Source of the DNA: an uncultured Tateyamaria sp.
GTDB lineage: Bacteria > Pseudomonadota > Alphaproteobacteria > Rhodobacterales > Rhodobacteraceae
Assembly (NCBI RefSeq): GCF_947497045.1
Contig: NZ_CANMEU010000001.1
Coordinates: 582,589-646,588, forward strand
Direction of reading: 5' to 3'
DNA length: 64,000 bases
A program made the translations under genes and the position numbers. Under the pieces are notes generated by a model. That model had not been told where the DNA came from, did not search any database, and was given only the letters and a program-made list of their open reading frames with translations. Of this stretch, positions 51,926 through 62,904 are shown piece by piece. Positions within the stretch are counted from its first letter, which is position 1. Every line of letters starts with the position of its first letter.

Positions 51926-53044
51926 ATGAAAATCAGTGTTGAACGCGGTGTCTTGTTGAAGGCTGTCAGTCAGGCGCAGTCTGTGGTCGAGCGTCGCAAT
52001 ACCATTCCGATCCTTGCCAATGTGCTGATCGAGGCCGAAGGGTCTGACGTCACATTCCGGGCCACGGATCTGGATATTGAGGTCGTGGACAAGGCCCCGG
52101 CTCAGGTCGAGCGTGCCGGAGCCACCACGGTCGCTGCCACCACCTTGCATGAAATCGTGCGCAAACTGCCGGATGGCGCGCTGGTGACCCTGACCGCCGA
52201 CAGTGCCGCTGGCCGTCTGGCGGTCGAAGCGGGCCGTTCCAACTTTTCCCTTGCGACGCTGCCCAAAGAAGACTTTCCCGTCATGGCATCGTCCGAGTAC
52301 GCGTCGAACTTTTCCGTGCCTGCGCCCAAGCTGCGCCGCCTGTTCGACAAATCCAAATTTGCCATATCCACCGAAGAGACCCGGTATTATCTGAACGGAG
52401 TCTACATGCACATCGCAGACGGGGATGACGGCAAGGCGCTGCGCTGTGTGGCCACTGATGGTCACCGGCTGGCCCGGATCGACAGCGATTTGCCGGACGG
52501 GTCTGCGGACATGCCCGGCGTGATCGTGCCGCGCAAGACCGTGGGCGAGTTGCGCAAGCTGCTAGATGATGACGACATGCAGATCGCTGTGTCGGTGTCC
52601 GAAACCAAGGTTCGCTTTGCCACGCCGGACATTACGTTGACGTCCAAGGTGATTGACGGAACCTTCCCGGACTACACCCGCGTGATCCCGGTCGGCAATA
52701 CTCGCAAGATGGAAGTGGATGCGTCCGATTTCGCCAAGGCCGTGGACCGTGTCGCCACCGTATCATCCGAGCGCTCGCGGGCGGTGAAACTGCAACTGGA
52801 TGAGGATCGTCTGATCTTGTCCGTCAATGCCCCGGATTCGGGTGCCGCCGAGGAAGAACTGGCCGTCGCCTACGGTGACGAGCGCCTCGAGATCGGTTTC
52901 AACGCGAAATACCTGCTTGAGATTGCGTCGCAGGTGGATCGCGAGAATGCGGTGTTTATGTTCAACTCGTCGGGTGATCCGACGTTGATGCGCGAAGGCA
53001 CGGATCAGTCGGCTGTCTATGTCGTCATGCCGATGCGCGTGTAA
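51926..53044 (+). CDS. dnaN: DNA polymerase III beta sliding clamp
   Basis: DnaN is the replicative sliding clamp. The ATG at 51926 (MKISVERGVLLKAVSQAQSV) follows GGGAG and gives 372 residues. The three clamp domains are visible: RRNTIPILANVLIEAEGSDV at about 25-44, KFAISTEETRYYLNGVYMHI at about 143-162, and the C-terminus DQSAVYVVMPMRV. This is the standard family ending, with the hydrophobic MPMR peptide-binding pocket residues. Confidence 0.97.
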   Translation: MKISVERGVLLKAVSQAQSVVERRNTIPILANVLIEAEGSDVTFRATDLDIEVVDKAPAQVERAGATTVAATTLHEIVRKLPDGALVTLTADSAAGRLAVEAGRSNFSLATLPKEDFPVMASSEYASNFSVPAPKLRRLFDKSKFAISTEETRYYLNGVYMHIADGDDGKALRCVATDGHRLARIDSDLPDGSADMPGVIVPRKTVGELRKLLDDDDMQIAVSVSETKVRFATPDITLTSKVIDGTFPDYTRVIPVGNTRKMEVDASDFAKAVDRVATVSSERSRAVKLQLDEDRLILSVNAPDSGAAEEELAVAYGDERLEIGFNAKYLLEIASQVDRENAVFMFNSSGDPTLMREGTDQSAVYVVMPMRV

Positions 53045-53088
53045 CTTTCGCCTCCGGCGGGCATATTTTGGAACAATGAAGGGCTGGG

Positions 53089-54189
53089 ATGGCGCTGCAT
53101 CTGACATCGTTGGTGCTGTCGCATTTTCGCTCACATAAAGTCGCGCGGATGTCTGTGGATGCCCGTCCCGTGGCGATCCATGGCCCCAATGGTGCGGGCA
53201 AAACCAACATTCTGGAGGCCGTGTCACTGCTTTCGCCCGGGCGCGGGCTGCGTCGTTCCTCTGCCGAGGATATGACTCGCCGCCCCGAGGCTGTGGGGTG
53301 GAAGATATCAACGGTTTTAAACTCCTTACAGCAGGTGCATGAGGTCGAGACCTGGTCCGAGAACGGGTCCGCCCGTCAGGTTCGCATTGATGGCAAGGCT
53401 GCGGCCCAAACTGCACTGGGTCGTATTGCGCGGGTGCTGTGGCTGATTCCGGCCATGGATCGGCTGTGGATTGAAGGGGCAGAGGGGCGGCGGCGCTTTC
53501 TGGACCGCATGACGCTGAGTTTTGTGCCGGACCACGCGCAGGTTTCGCTTGAATACGAAAAGGCGATGCGCGAACGCAATCGGCTGCTCAAGGATATGGT
53601 CCGCGACCCGCATTGGTACGCAGCCCTTGAGACGCGCATGGCTGAGACGGGGGCGGCGATCCATGCCAATCGGCTGCACGCGCTTGATGAGTTGGCCCAG
53701 GCGCAAGGGGATGCGTTGACCACCTTTCCTGCCGCAGATCTGCTGCTTGAGCCGGGTGAATTGGGCATGCCTGAAGGTGCCGACGGTTTGCGCGCTGCAC
53801 TGACGGACAACCGCGCCCGTGATCTGGGGGCCGGGCGCACCCTGATCGGGCCGCACCGTGCAGACCTGTTCGGGGTCTATGCGACCAAGGGGGTTCCGGC
53901 AAAGGACTGTTCGACAGGTGAACAAAAAGCGCTGCTGGTGTCACTGATCCTTGCCAATGCCCGTGCGTTGGCCCGTGATTTTGGCGCACCGCCCCTGTTG
54001 TTGCTTGACGAGGTGGGTGCGCATTTGGACGCCGGCCGCCGCGCGGCCCTGTATGACGAGATTTCCACGCTTGGGGCGCAAGCCTGGATGACGGGCACGG
54101 GCCCCGAGTTGTTCGAGACGATGGGCACACGTGCGCAATACCTGCATGTCAGCGACGTTGATGGTGCGAGCGTGGTTGCGCGCCCGTGA
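53089..54189 (+). CDS. recF: DNA replication and repair protein RecF
   Basis: RecF is an SMC-like ATPase that loads RecA at gaps. It has 366 residues starting MALHLTSLVLSHFRSHKVAR. Walker A is IHGPNGAGKTNILEAVSLLS at about 28-47. The central PAMDRLWIEGAEGRRRFLDR segment is RecF-specific. The signature and Walker B regions are DCSTGEQKALLVSLILANAR and PLLLLDEVGAHLDAGRR. It follows dnaN by 44 bases, and its stop overlaps the next start. Confidence 0.95.
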   Translation: MALHLTSLVLSHFRSHKVARMSVDARPVAIHGPNGAGKTNILEAVSLLSPGRGLRRSSAEDMTRRPEAVGWKISTVLNSLQQVHEVETWSENGSARQVRIDGKAAAQTALGRIARVLWLIPAMDRLWIEGAEGRRRFLDRMTLSFVPDHAQVSLEYEKAMRERNRLLKDMVRDPHWYAALETRMAETGAAIHANRLHALDELAQAQGDALTTFPAADLLLEPGELGMPEGADGLRAALTDNRARDLGAGRTLIGPHRADLFGVYATKGVPAKDCSTGEQKALLVSLILANARALARDFGAPPLLLLDEVGAHLDAGRRAALYDEISTLGAQAWMTGTGPELFETMGTRAQYLHVSDVDGASVVARP

Positions 54190-54806
54190 CGCTCGCGCCG
54201 TGGGACATCGCGCTTTATACAGGTGCACTGTTGGCTCTGTTTCTGACACCCGGCCCGGTTTGGGTTGGATTGATCGCGCGCAGCCTGTCGGGCGGCTTTC
54301 ACGCCACGTGGCCCTTGGCCTTGGGCGTTGTTGTCGGTGACGTGCTTTGGTCGCTGCTCGCAATCTTCGGGATCACGTGGATCCTGTCGGTCTATGGCGG
54401 GTTTCTTGAAGCGTTGAAATGGGTCTCGGCGGGCATCTTCGTCGTCATGGGGGTGCTTGTGATCCACAGTGCGGACGCCAAGGTCAACACCGACGGTCGG
54501 CTGACCCGTCCGGGCATGTGGGCGGGATTTCTGGCCGGGCTTTCTGTCATCCTCGGCAATCCCAAGGCGATCCTGTTCTATATGGGGATGCTGCCCGGCT
54601 TCTTTGATCTGACCCGGCTGACGGGGTGGGATGTGGCCATCATCGTCGCCCTGTCGATGGTCGTACCCCTGATCGGCAACCTTGCCATGGCGCTGTTCAT
54701 CGATCGCGCACGGCGCCTGATGTCTAGCCCGCGCGCCTTGCGCCGGATGAACCTGACGGCTGGTGTTCTGCTGATCTGTCTGGGTCTGATTATCCCCCTG
54801 ACCTGA
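54186..54806 (+). CDS. LysE/RhtB family exporter
   Basis: This 206-residue membrane protein starts at a GTG that overlaps the recF stop (GTGA). There are about six hydrophobic segments. The family-typical N-terminus is LALFLTPGPVWVGLIARSLS at about 18-37, followed by SGGFHATWPLALGVVVGDVL. GFLAGLSVILGNPKAILFYM is the second repeat. These proteins export amino acids or derivatives. The substrate is unknown. Its position between recF and gyrB suggests a lineage-specific insertion. Confidence 0.88.
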   Translation: MTLAPWDIALYTGALLALFLTPGPVWVGLIARSLSGGFHATWPLALGVVVGDVLWSLLAIFGITWILSVYGGFLEALKWVSAGIFVVMGVLVIHSADAKVNTDGRLTRPGMWAGFLAGLSVILGNPKAILFYMGMLPGFFDLTRLTGWDVAIIVALSMVVPLIGNLAMALFIDRARRLMSSPRALRRMNLTAGVLLICLGLIIPLT

Positions 54807-54871
54807 CACACAAAATCTTGCCTCGGTCACGTGACATTCCCCCTCAAAAAGCGTAAATTCAGGGCAACTAA

Positions 54872-57304
<2,433 letters not shown>

Positions 57305-57305
57305 T

Positions 57306-57995
57306 ATGTTTTCCAAGGACGCGCTTGAATACACGCAACTGCCGCTGCCCGACCGGCAGGACCTGGACGATGCCGAGATGCTGGCACGCGCGGAACACTA
57401 CCGCGATTTCATGGCCACGCGACATACGGTGCGCGACTATTCAACCCGGCCCGTTGCGCAGGACGTGATCGAGGCATGTATCGCAGCCGCAGGAACGGCC
57501 CCATCGGGGGCCAATCACCAGCCCTGGCATTTTGTGGCGATCAAAGACCCTGCGGCCAAAAAGGCGATCCGCGACGCCGCCGAAGAAGAAGAACGCAAGT
57601 TCTATGCCGGTGGTGCAAGCGATGAGTGGATCAAGGCGCTGGAACCCATAGGAACCAACGATCACAAACCCCATCTTGAGGATGCGCCCTGGCTGATTGT
57701 CGTCTTTGCCCAACGCTATGGCACTTTCGACGATGGGACCCGGTACAAGAATTACTACGTCCCCGAAAGCGTTGGGATTGCGACAGGTATGTTGCTGACG
57801 GCACTGCACACGGCCGGATTGGTCACGCTGACGCACACGCCGAACCCTATGAAATTTCTGGGTGAGTTGCTGGATCGGCCCGACAGCGAAAAGGCAACGA
57901 TGATTATCGCTGTGGGTCATGCGGCTGAGGACGCGACGATCCCGTCGGTGGCCAAGATCAAAAAACCGCTCTCTGAAATTCTGACTGTGCGCTAG
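57306..57995 (+). CDS. Iodotyrosine deiodinase-like nitroreductase-fold flavoprotein
   Basis: This 229-residue FMN protein starts one base after gyrB. FMN-binding segments are RHTVRDYSTRPVAQDVIEAC at about 39-58 and GTAPSGANHQPWHFVAIK at about 63-80. It resembles human iodotyrosine deiodinase more than bacterial NfsA or BluB. As I recall the human protein, its substrate-binding triad Glu157-Tyr161-Lys182 has spacings 4 and 21. Here Glu96, Tyr100 and Lys121 occur with the same spacings. This suggests reductive dehalogenation of halotyrosines. The physiological substrate remains inference. Confidence 0.75.
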   Translation: MFSKDALEYTQLPLPDRQDLDDAEMLARAEHYRDFMATRHTVRDYSTRPVAQDVIEACIAAAGTAPSGANHQPWHFVAIKDPAAKKAIRDAAEEEERKFYAGGASDEWIKALEPIGTNDHKPHLEDAPWLIVVFAQRYGTFDDGTRYKNYYVPESVGIATGMLLTALHTAGLVTLTHTPNPMKFLGELLDRPDSEKATMIIAVGHAAEDATIPSVAKIKKPLSEILTVR

Positions 57996-57998
57996 GCG

Positions 57999-58712
57999 AT
58001 GCGGCTGATGTCGCTGGTTTACGCGCTACTCACGCTGGTCCTGATGGCCTGCGTTGGGTTGTTTTTGTTGATCTATGCGCCAGAGTCACCGTTGCCGGAT
58101 GCGCTTAACCCGAGGAAACCGCTGAACATCGCCGATTCTGTAACGCCGCTGACCGCCTTCAAACTACGCCGCGCCTTGACGAATGGCGAAAGTTGCCGGG
58201 CGGCCTTGGCAACAGGCGCACAGTTTGACGCTCTGAACGATCTGGAAACCTCATCGCAATGCGGGATCGCAGATCGTGTAACATTGCGCCGGGTTGGGCA
58301 AGCCACGATGCATCCCGTCGAAACCCGGTGTCAGACAGCTTTGCGACTGGCGATGTGGCACCAGCATGGGGTGATCCCGGCGGCCACGCGCCACTTTGGG
58401 CAGGAGGTCAGGCAGTTGCATCATGCCTCAAGCTATAATTGTCGACAGATCAGAACCACCAGCGGTGGGTCAGGTCGGATGAGCGCCCATGCCACCGCAG
58501 AAGCGATTGATATTTCAGGTGTAACCCTGACAGATGGACGGCGCATCGATCTGATAAATGGTTGGGATGTCAGCGAGGCACGCGGTCCCTTTTTCAAGGA
58601 CCTGCGCGACAGTGCCTGCATATGGTTTCAGGTCACGCTTGGCCCGGACTACAACGCCCTGCACGCTGATCATTTTCACCTTCAACATACTGGTTGGGGG
58701 CTGTGTCGATAA
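57999..58712 (+). CDS. Extensin-like protein
   Basis: This 237-residue protein has an N-terminal membrane anchor or signal (LVYALLTLVLMACVGLFLLI at about 5-24) and an extensin-like C-terminal domain (CRAALATGAQFDAL, then SSQCGIADRVTLRRVG). Its cell-wall peptidase-like motif AHATAEAIDISGVTLTDGRR at about 163-182 and the end HADHFHLQHTGWGLCR resemble D-Ala-D-Ala carboxypeptidase folds with conserved His and Asp. A periplasmic peptidoglycan role is likely but not proven. It lies four bases after the deiodinase-like gene. Confidence 0.88.
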   Translation: MRLMSLVYALLTLVLMACVGLFLLIYAPESPLPDALNPRKPLNIADSVTPLTAFKLRRALTNGESCRAALATGAQFDALNDLETSSQCGIADRVTLRRVGQATMHPVETRCQTALRLAMWHQHGVIPAATRHFGQEVRQLHHASSYNCRQIRTTSGGSGRMSAHATAEAIDISGVTLTDGRRIDLINGWDVSEARGPFFKDLRDSACIWFQVTLGPDYNALHADHFHLQHTGWGLCR

Positions 58713-58767
58713 CGGCTCCGGACCTGCCGGGAGCTAAGGTGGCGAGATCGTCGATAAAATCGGCCAT

Positions 58768-58920
58768 GTGATCGACCAAAGTGAAGGTTATACAGCCGTC
58801 ATCGGCATCAATGGCCTTCTGGGTCTGGGCTGTTACGCAATTGCCGTATCACTGTCCGAATTCCGGATAATCAGCGAAGAAAAACTGCCAAATGACTACA
58901 AGATCAACACATCGCTGTGA
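58768..58920 (+). CDS. Possible small membrane protein
   Basis: This 50-codon frame from GTG 58768 reads VIDQSEGYTAVIGINGLLGL, then GCYAIAVSLSEFRIISEEKL. It has one hydrophobic stretch. The frame is open a further ten codons upstream to a TAA without an ATG. No good ribosome binding site is seen before the GTG. It may be a real small protein, a truncated gene or chance. It is not recognised as a family. Confidence 0.3.
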   Translation: MIDQSEGYTAVIGINGLLGLGCYAIAVSLSEFRIISEEKLPNDYKINTSL

Positions 58921-58943
58921 TCCCTAGCACATCAAATCAGCGA

Positions 58944-58988
58944 GGCGCCCACAGTGACATCCCGTTTTTGCGTGTCAGGCGCCGGTTT
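58944..58988 (+). terminator. Probable terminator after the extensin-like gene region
   Basis: Stem GGCGCC (58944-58949) plus TGACA (58955-58959) pairs with TGTCA (58973-58977) plus GGCGCC (58978-58983). A five-base bulge is on one side and GGTTTT follows. It could end the transcript of gyrB-deiodinase-extensin or of the small frame before it. Confidence 0.45.
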
Positions 58989-59102
58989 TCCCCCTCAAAA
59001 CTTCTTTGTACACGCTCACATTCGCGTTAACGTCTGTCCCACGAACATAATTCCGGGCGATCAGACTGAAATCTGGCGCCTCATACTGTTGGGAGAAAAC
59101 AT

Positions 59103-59444
59103 ATGGGCAAACGTGACGAGCTGATCGCACAATATGCAGACGATCTGAAGAATAAATGCGGAATGACACCTGACATGGACCTGTTGACCAAGGTCACGAT
59201 TGGTTGCGGTCCGGCGATCTACAACGCAGATGCATCAACCGTTGCAGGCAGCCAGAAATCCGAGCTGGAAACGGTAAAAGACAATTTTCTGATCAAGAAG
59301 CTTGGCCTGTCCGATAGCCCCGACCTGATGGCGGCCATCGACAAGGTGATCGAAACCTATGGCAAATCGGAGCGCAACAAGTACCGCGCCGTTGTTTACT
59401 ATATGTTGACCAAGCACTTCGGCAAAGAAGCCGTATACGGCTGA
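59103..59444 (+). CDS. DUF2853 family protein
   Basis: This 113-residue soluble helical protein starts MGKRDELIAQYADDLKNKCG, with GGGAG at spacing eight. Segments VTIGCGPAIYNADASTVAGS at about 31-50 and DFLIKKLGL-like NFLIKKLGLSDSPDLMAAID fit DUF2853. The C-terminus ends YRAVVYYMLTKHFGKEAVYG. The family has no known function. A strong terminator follows, so it is a single-gene transcript. Confidence 0.88.
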   Translation: MGKRDELIAQYADDLKNKCGMTPDMDLLTKVTIGCGPAIYNADASTVAGSQKSELETVKDNFLIKKLGLSDSPDLMAAIDKVIETYGKSERNKYRAVVYYMLTKHFGKEAVYG

Positions 59445-59471
59445 TCAGCCGTCCTTTTTCGCGATTTGATG

Positions 59472-59503
59472 CACCCGCCGTACTGGCGGGTGTTTCTGTT
59501 TTG
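59472..59503 (+). terminator. Rho-independent terminator of the DUF2853 gene
   Basis: Stem CACCCGCC (59472-59479) with GGCGGGTG (59485-59492), loop GTACT, followed by TTTCTGTTTTG. It is 27 bases after the DUF2853 stop. Confidence 0.85.
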
Positions 59504-59519
59504 AATTGAATGCATATTA

Positions 59520-59670
59520 CAATGAAATGGCGTTCGGACTGTGGTTTTGGTATCAGAAACAAGTCCGACCAGAACGGTCAGGCCCGATATTTCGAACACG
59601 TGTGGTGGCTCTTGGGAGTGCTATGTGGTGAGAAAGGGTTCTGATCTTCGTCCGGTCAGAACCCTTTTTT
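59520..59670 (+). ncRNA. Candidate small RNA ending in a strong terminator
   Basis: There is no gene on this strand between the previous terminator and this one. The region still ends with a perfect 12-bp stem AAAGGGTTCTGA (59633-59644) with TCAGAACCCTTT (59656-59667) whose T-run continues to 59670. A further hairpin CGGACT (59536-59541) with AGTCCG (59562-59567) lies upstream. A terminator with no gene before it implies a short plus-strand transcript of about 150 bases. The 5-prime end is a guess. Part of the stem may also serve the convergent DUF1761 gene. Confidence 0.4.
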
Positions 59671-59673
59671 CGT

Positions 59674-60066
59674 TCAGAAAAATGTCAGCGCAGTGCCAAT
59701 CACCGCGCATCCAAACGTGGCATACCCCCCATCGATCAGCACCAATCGGAACGGTCGTGCACCGAACCCGTAAAACGTAGCGATCCAGGGTGTGACCAGA
59801 AACAGCCCAATCCCGAAGCCGGACACCAGCCCTTCACCCACCGAATCAATCCCACTGAGTGAAAAGACATGGCGCATCATGCCCGCCACCAAGATCGCAC
59901 CAACGATGCTGGTGATGTAGGGAAGCGGGTTTGCGCTGTTGGTTGGTTTGCCGTCAATGACCGGTACACCCGACGCCTCCATCCACGGTTTGGCGAGAAC
60001 GGTGTACCAAACCGCCCCAAACATAAATCCAGCGATGCCCGCAATCACAACTGCAAGAAATCCCAT
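59674..60066 (-). CDS. DUF1761 family membrane protein
   Basis: This 130-residue protein starts at the ATG at 60066 (MGFLAVVIAGIAGFMFGAVW) with GGAGGG upstream. Four hydrophobic segments are visible, including ITSIVGAILVAGMMRHVFS and GLVSGFGIGLFLVTPWIATF. The pattern FMFGAVWYTVLAKPWMEASG near the N-terminus is typical of DUF1761. The function is unknown. It stands alone between convergent and upstream neighbours. Confidence 0.85.
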   Translation of the reverse strand: MGFLAVVIAGIAGFMFGAVWYTVLAKPWMEASGVPVIDGKPTNSANPLPYITSIVGAILVAGMMRHVFSLSGIDSVGEGLVSGFGIGLFLVTPWIATFYGFGARPFRLVLIDGGYATFGCAVIGTALTFF

Positions 60067-60129
60067 CTGTCCCTCCTTCGACTTTGATACCGGCAGAGTG
60101 GCAGAAAAATGCACATTTACCAAATCCAA

Positions 60130-60549
60130 CTAGGGATCGACACCAGCCATCTCGCAAACCACAGCCCATTCCGGGGCTGTCACAGGCTGCACCGACAGGC
60201 GCGAATTTCGGATCAAAGCCATGTCGGTCAGGCGCGGATCGTCCTTGACCATTTCAAGTGTGACCGGCGTTTTGACGGGTTTAACCGCTTTGATGTCGAC
60301 GCATTCCCATCGGTCGTCGTCAATTGTGCTGTCCGGGTGTGCTTCGGCAATCACTTCGACAATGCCTACGACCGCCTTTTCAGTTTGGGAATGGTAAAAG
60401 AACCCACGATCGCCCACAGCCATCTCGCGCATAAAGTTACGCGCCTGATAGTTGCGCACACCATCCCATTCCTCGCCCGTGTCGCCCTTTGCGACCTGAT
60501 CATTCCAGCTCCATGTGCTGGGTTCGGATTTGAACAACCAGTAGTTCAT
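60130..60549 (-). CDS. EVE domain protein
   Basis: This 139-residue protein consists of a single EVE (PUA-like) domain. It starts MNYWLFKSEPSTWSWNDQVA and contains WDGVRNYQARNFMREMAVGD at about 34-53. Further family segments are FFYHSQTEKAVVGIVEV and VTLEMVKDDPRLTDMALIRN. EVE domains bind modified bases in RNA or DNA. The start overlaps the stop of the YciI gene as ATGA, and gpsA-yciI-EVE appears to be one transcription unit with tsaD. Confidence 0.92.
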   Translation of the reverse strand: MNYWLFKSEPSTWSWNDQVAKGDTGEEWDGVRNYQARNFMREMAVGDRGFFYHSQTEKAVVGIVEVIAEAHPDSTIDDDRWECVDIKAVKPVKTPVTLEMVKDDPRLTDMALIRNSRLSVQPVTAPEWAVVCEMAGVDP

Positions 60550-60821
60550 GCGCCGATCACCTGTTTCCACGCGGTAATCGTCACATCCCGAAACAGGCCT
60601 GCCTTAGCATAGGGGTCGTTATCCGCCCAGTCCTGGGCCGCGGCCAAATCTGCTACCTCAAGCACAATCAACGACCCGCATGGCTGTTCATCGGCATCCA
60701 GAAAGGGCCCTGCCTGCCGGACAACGCCAGTCGCGTCGAGGTAGGCAAGGTGATCCGCCCGGTTTTTCATGCGTACGTCCAGCGCGCCTGACTTGTCCCA
60801 AGCCATCAATGCAAACAACAT
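60546..60821 (-). CDS. YciI-like protein
   Basis: This 91-residue protein with a dimeric alpha-beta barrel fold starts MLFALMAWDKSGALDVRMKN. It contains RADHLAYLDATGVVRQAGPF and LEVADLAAAQDWADNDPYAK, the YciI pattern with the conserved His and Asp. The biochemical role is unknown. It starts one base after the gpsA stop and overlaps the EVE gene. Confidence 0.9.
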   Translation of the reverse strand: MLFALMAWDKSGALDVRMKNRADHLAYLDATGVVRQAGPFLDADEQPCGSLIVLEVADLAAAQDWADNDPYAKAGLFRDVTITAWKQVIGA

Positions 60822-60822
60822 C

Positions 60823-61764
60823 TTATTCCTCCTTGAGCGGGCGTGCGAGCAGGTGATGCATCGCGCCGCTGATATCAATTTTGTGGTCGATCAGATCCGC
60901 GATGGTATCACAGATCGGCAAATCCAGTTCGTGCCGGTTTGGCAGATGCCGCAGCGCACGCGCGGTGCCTGCCCCTTCGACCGTTATACTGTCATCAAAG
61001 TCGGTCCCCGCACCAAGGGCAAGCCCAAGCCGATAGTTGCGCGACTGATCTGATGTGCATGTCAGCGTCAAATCCCCTAGCCCACTCAGCCCCATCAGCG
61101 TTTCGGCGTCGGCCCCCATCTGCGCCGCGATTCGTCGCATTTCTGCAAAGCCGCGCGTCATCAGTGCCGCCCGCGCACTATCACCCAGACCTGCACCCAT
61201 CACCGCACCACAGCCAATGGCGATCACGTTTTTCAAGGCCCCACCAAGCTCGGTCCCAATGACATCCGCTGTACGATAAAGTCGCAGCGCAGGTGTCGCA
61301 AGCTGCGTCTGGATATCTGCTGCGACCTCCAGATCATTGCAGGCGAGGGTCAGTGCAGTTGGCAGTCCACGGGCGATGTCGTGGGCAAAGCTGGGCCCGG
61401 TCAAGACCGCGACATGCCGTGCATCGCTCAAGATTTTGGAGGGGCCAACACCAGTTGTTACCTCTATGCCTTTGCACGCCGCCACAACTGTATAAGCCGA
61501 GATATCCAGATCCGTTATGAACCGCCGTACCTGTTGCAGAGGTATCGTCAGAACAAGGATATCATGGTCAAAAACAGTCTCTATGTGGGGCGTTATGACA
61601 ACGTGATCCGGAATATCAATGCCCGGCAGGCGGCGCTCATTGCGGCGCGTTTCGTTGATGTGTTGCGCCTGGCCGGCATCGCGTGCCCACAGGGTCACTG
61701 GTTGGCCCAATGCAACGGCTAGGGCTGTTCCGAATGCACCTGCCCCGATGATTGCGACGCTCAT
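60823..61764 (-). CDS. gpsA: NAD(P)H-dependent glycerol-3-phosphate dehydrogenase
   Basis: GpsA makes sn-glycerol 3-phosphate for phospholipid synthesis. The 313 residues have the Rossmann motif [18 protein letters not shown] at about 3-20 and the [20 protein letters not shown] segment at about 133-152. The catalytic Lys lies in [19 protein letters not shown], and [20 protein letters not shown] follows. Its ATG overlaps the tsaD stop. Confidence 0.96.
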   Translation of the reverse strand: MSVAIIGAGAFGTALAVALGQPVTLWARDAGQAQHINETRRNERRLPGIDIPDHVVITPHIETVFDHDILVLTIPLQQVRRFITDLDISAYTVVAACKGIEVTTGVGPSKILSDARHVAVLTGPSFAHDIARGLPTALTLACNDLEVAADIQTQLATPALRLYRTADVIGTELGGALKNVIAIGCGAVMGAGLGDSARAALMTRGFAEMRRIAAQMGADAETLMGLSGLGDLTLTCTSDQSRNYRLGLALGAGTDFDDSITVEGAGTARALRHLPNRHELDLPICDTIADLIDHKIDISGAMHHLLARPLKEE

Positions 61765-62861
61765 GCTTTGGCCCCCTTCTTACCGGACCCGAGCATTGAG
61801 GCGCTTTGAGTATCAAGAGGCATACGAGGACGCGCCGACAATCCCATCCCGTCGGGGCCGCGGACCTGCATCTGTTCGACCCCTGCGGCTGCAATCATCG
61901 CCGCATTGTCCGTACACAACGCCAATGGAGGGGCCAGAAACATGGTGCCGTGGCACTCTGAAACAGTCTCTAACAAGGTGCGAATATACATATTTGCAGC
62001 GACCCCTCCTGCCACACAGAGTGTTGGTGCTGCTGGATTTAGCGCCAGATAGACCTCGAGCGCCCGCTCGCTCTTGCGGGCCAAACTGTCAGCGACAGCC
62101 GCCTGAAACGATGCGGCAAGATCAGCCTGATCTTGCGTCTTCAATCCACCCTGTCCTGCAAGAATATCGTCCCGCGCGCGCAACACCGCCGTTTTCAAAC
62201 CCGAGAAGCTGAGATCGCAACCGGGTTTGTTTGCCAGTGGCCTCGGAAACGCAAAGCGCGCAGGATCGCCGCCCCGTGCCGCAACCTCAATCGCGGGACC
62301 TCCTGGTTGATCCAATCCAAGCAGCCGTGCGACCTTGTCGAACGCCTCACCCGGCGCATCGTCGATGGTCCCGCCTAACCGCTCAAACCGATCCGGTCCG
62401 TGTGCAATCAGGAACTGGCAATGCCCCCCCGACACCAGCAGCATCAGATAGGGAAAGGCGACACCATCCGACAGCCGCGGCGTCAGCGCATGACCCGCCA
62501 AATGGTTCACCCCATAAAGCGGAATGCCTGTGGCCATCGCCAGCCCTTTGGCCATCATCACACCAGACACAACGCCCCCGATCAGGCCAGGTCCACATGT
62601 GACGGCTATCGCGTCAATCGCGCTCAACGGCAGGTTGGCCTGTTCCAATGCGGTCGCGATACTGACGTCCAACCGCTCCGCATGGGCGCGCGCAGCAATT
62701 TCGGGCACGACCCCGCCAAACTGCGCGTGCAGGTCGGTCTGCCCATAGACGACCGCGCCCAAGACCTGCATGTCGCCCGGCACACCGCGCACGACCGCAG
62801 CAGCCGTGTCATCACAACTGCTTTCAATTCCAAGGACTGTGACGGGCTGATCCATAGCCAT
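61761..62861 (-). CDS. tsaD: tRNA t6A37 threonylcarbamoyltransferase TsaD
   Basis: TsaD transfers threonylcarbamoyl to A37 of tRNAs that read ANN codons. The start at 62861 ([20 protein letters not shown]) gives 366 residues. An ATG two codons later is equally possible. The metal-binding HxxxH is in [20 protein letters not shown] at about 51-70. [33 protein letters not shown] and the C-terminal [19 protein letters not shown] and [13 protein letters not shown] motifs are all present. It is divergent from hemD. Confidence 0.96.
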   Translation of the reverse strand: MAMDQPVTVLGIESSCDDTAAAVVRGVPGDMQVLGAVVYGQTDLHAQFGGVVPEIAARAHAERLDVSIATALEQANLPLSAIDAIAVTCGPGLIGGVVSGVMMAKGLAMATGIPLYGVNHLAGHALTPRLSDGVAFPYLMLLVSGGHCQFLIAHGPDRFERLGGTIDDAPGEAFDKVARLLGLDQPGGPAIEVAARGGDPARFAFPRPLANKPGCDLSFSGLKTAVLRARDDILAGQGGLKTQDQADLAASFQAAVADSLARKSERALEVYLALNPAAPTLCVAGGVAANMYIRTLLETVSECHGTMFLAPPLALCTDNAAMIAAAGVEQMQVRGPDGMGLSARPRMPLDTQSASMLGSGKKGAKA

Positions 62862-62904
62862 GTTCCGTTGCACCAAGAGCCTGCGCGGGGTAACAGCATA
62901 AGCT

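Noticed and set aside
57306..57995. BluB (5,6-dimethylbenzimidazole synthase)
   Set aside because: The lid region and the Glu-Tyr-Lys triad fit iodotyrosine deiodinase better, and no cobalamin genes are nearby.
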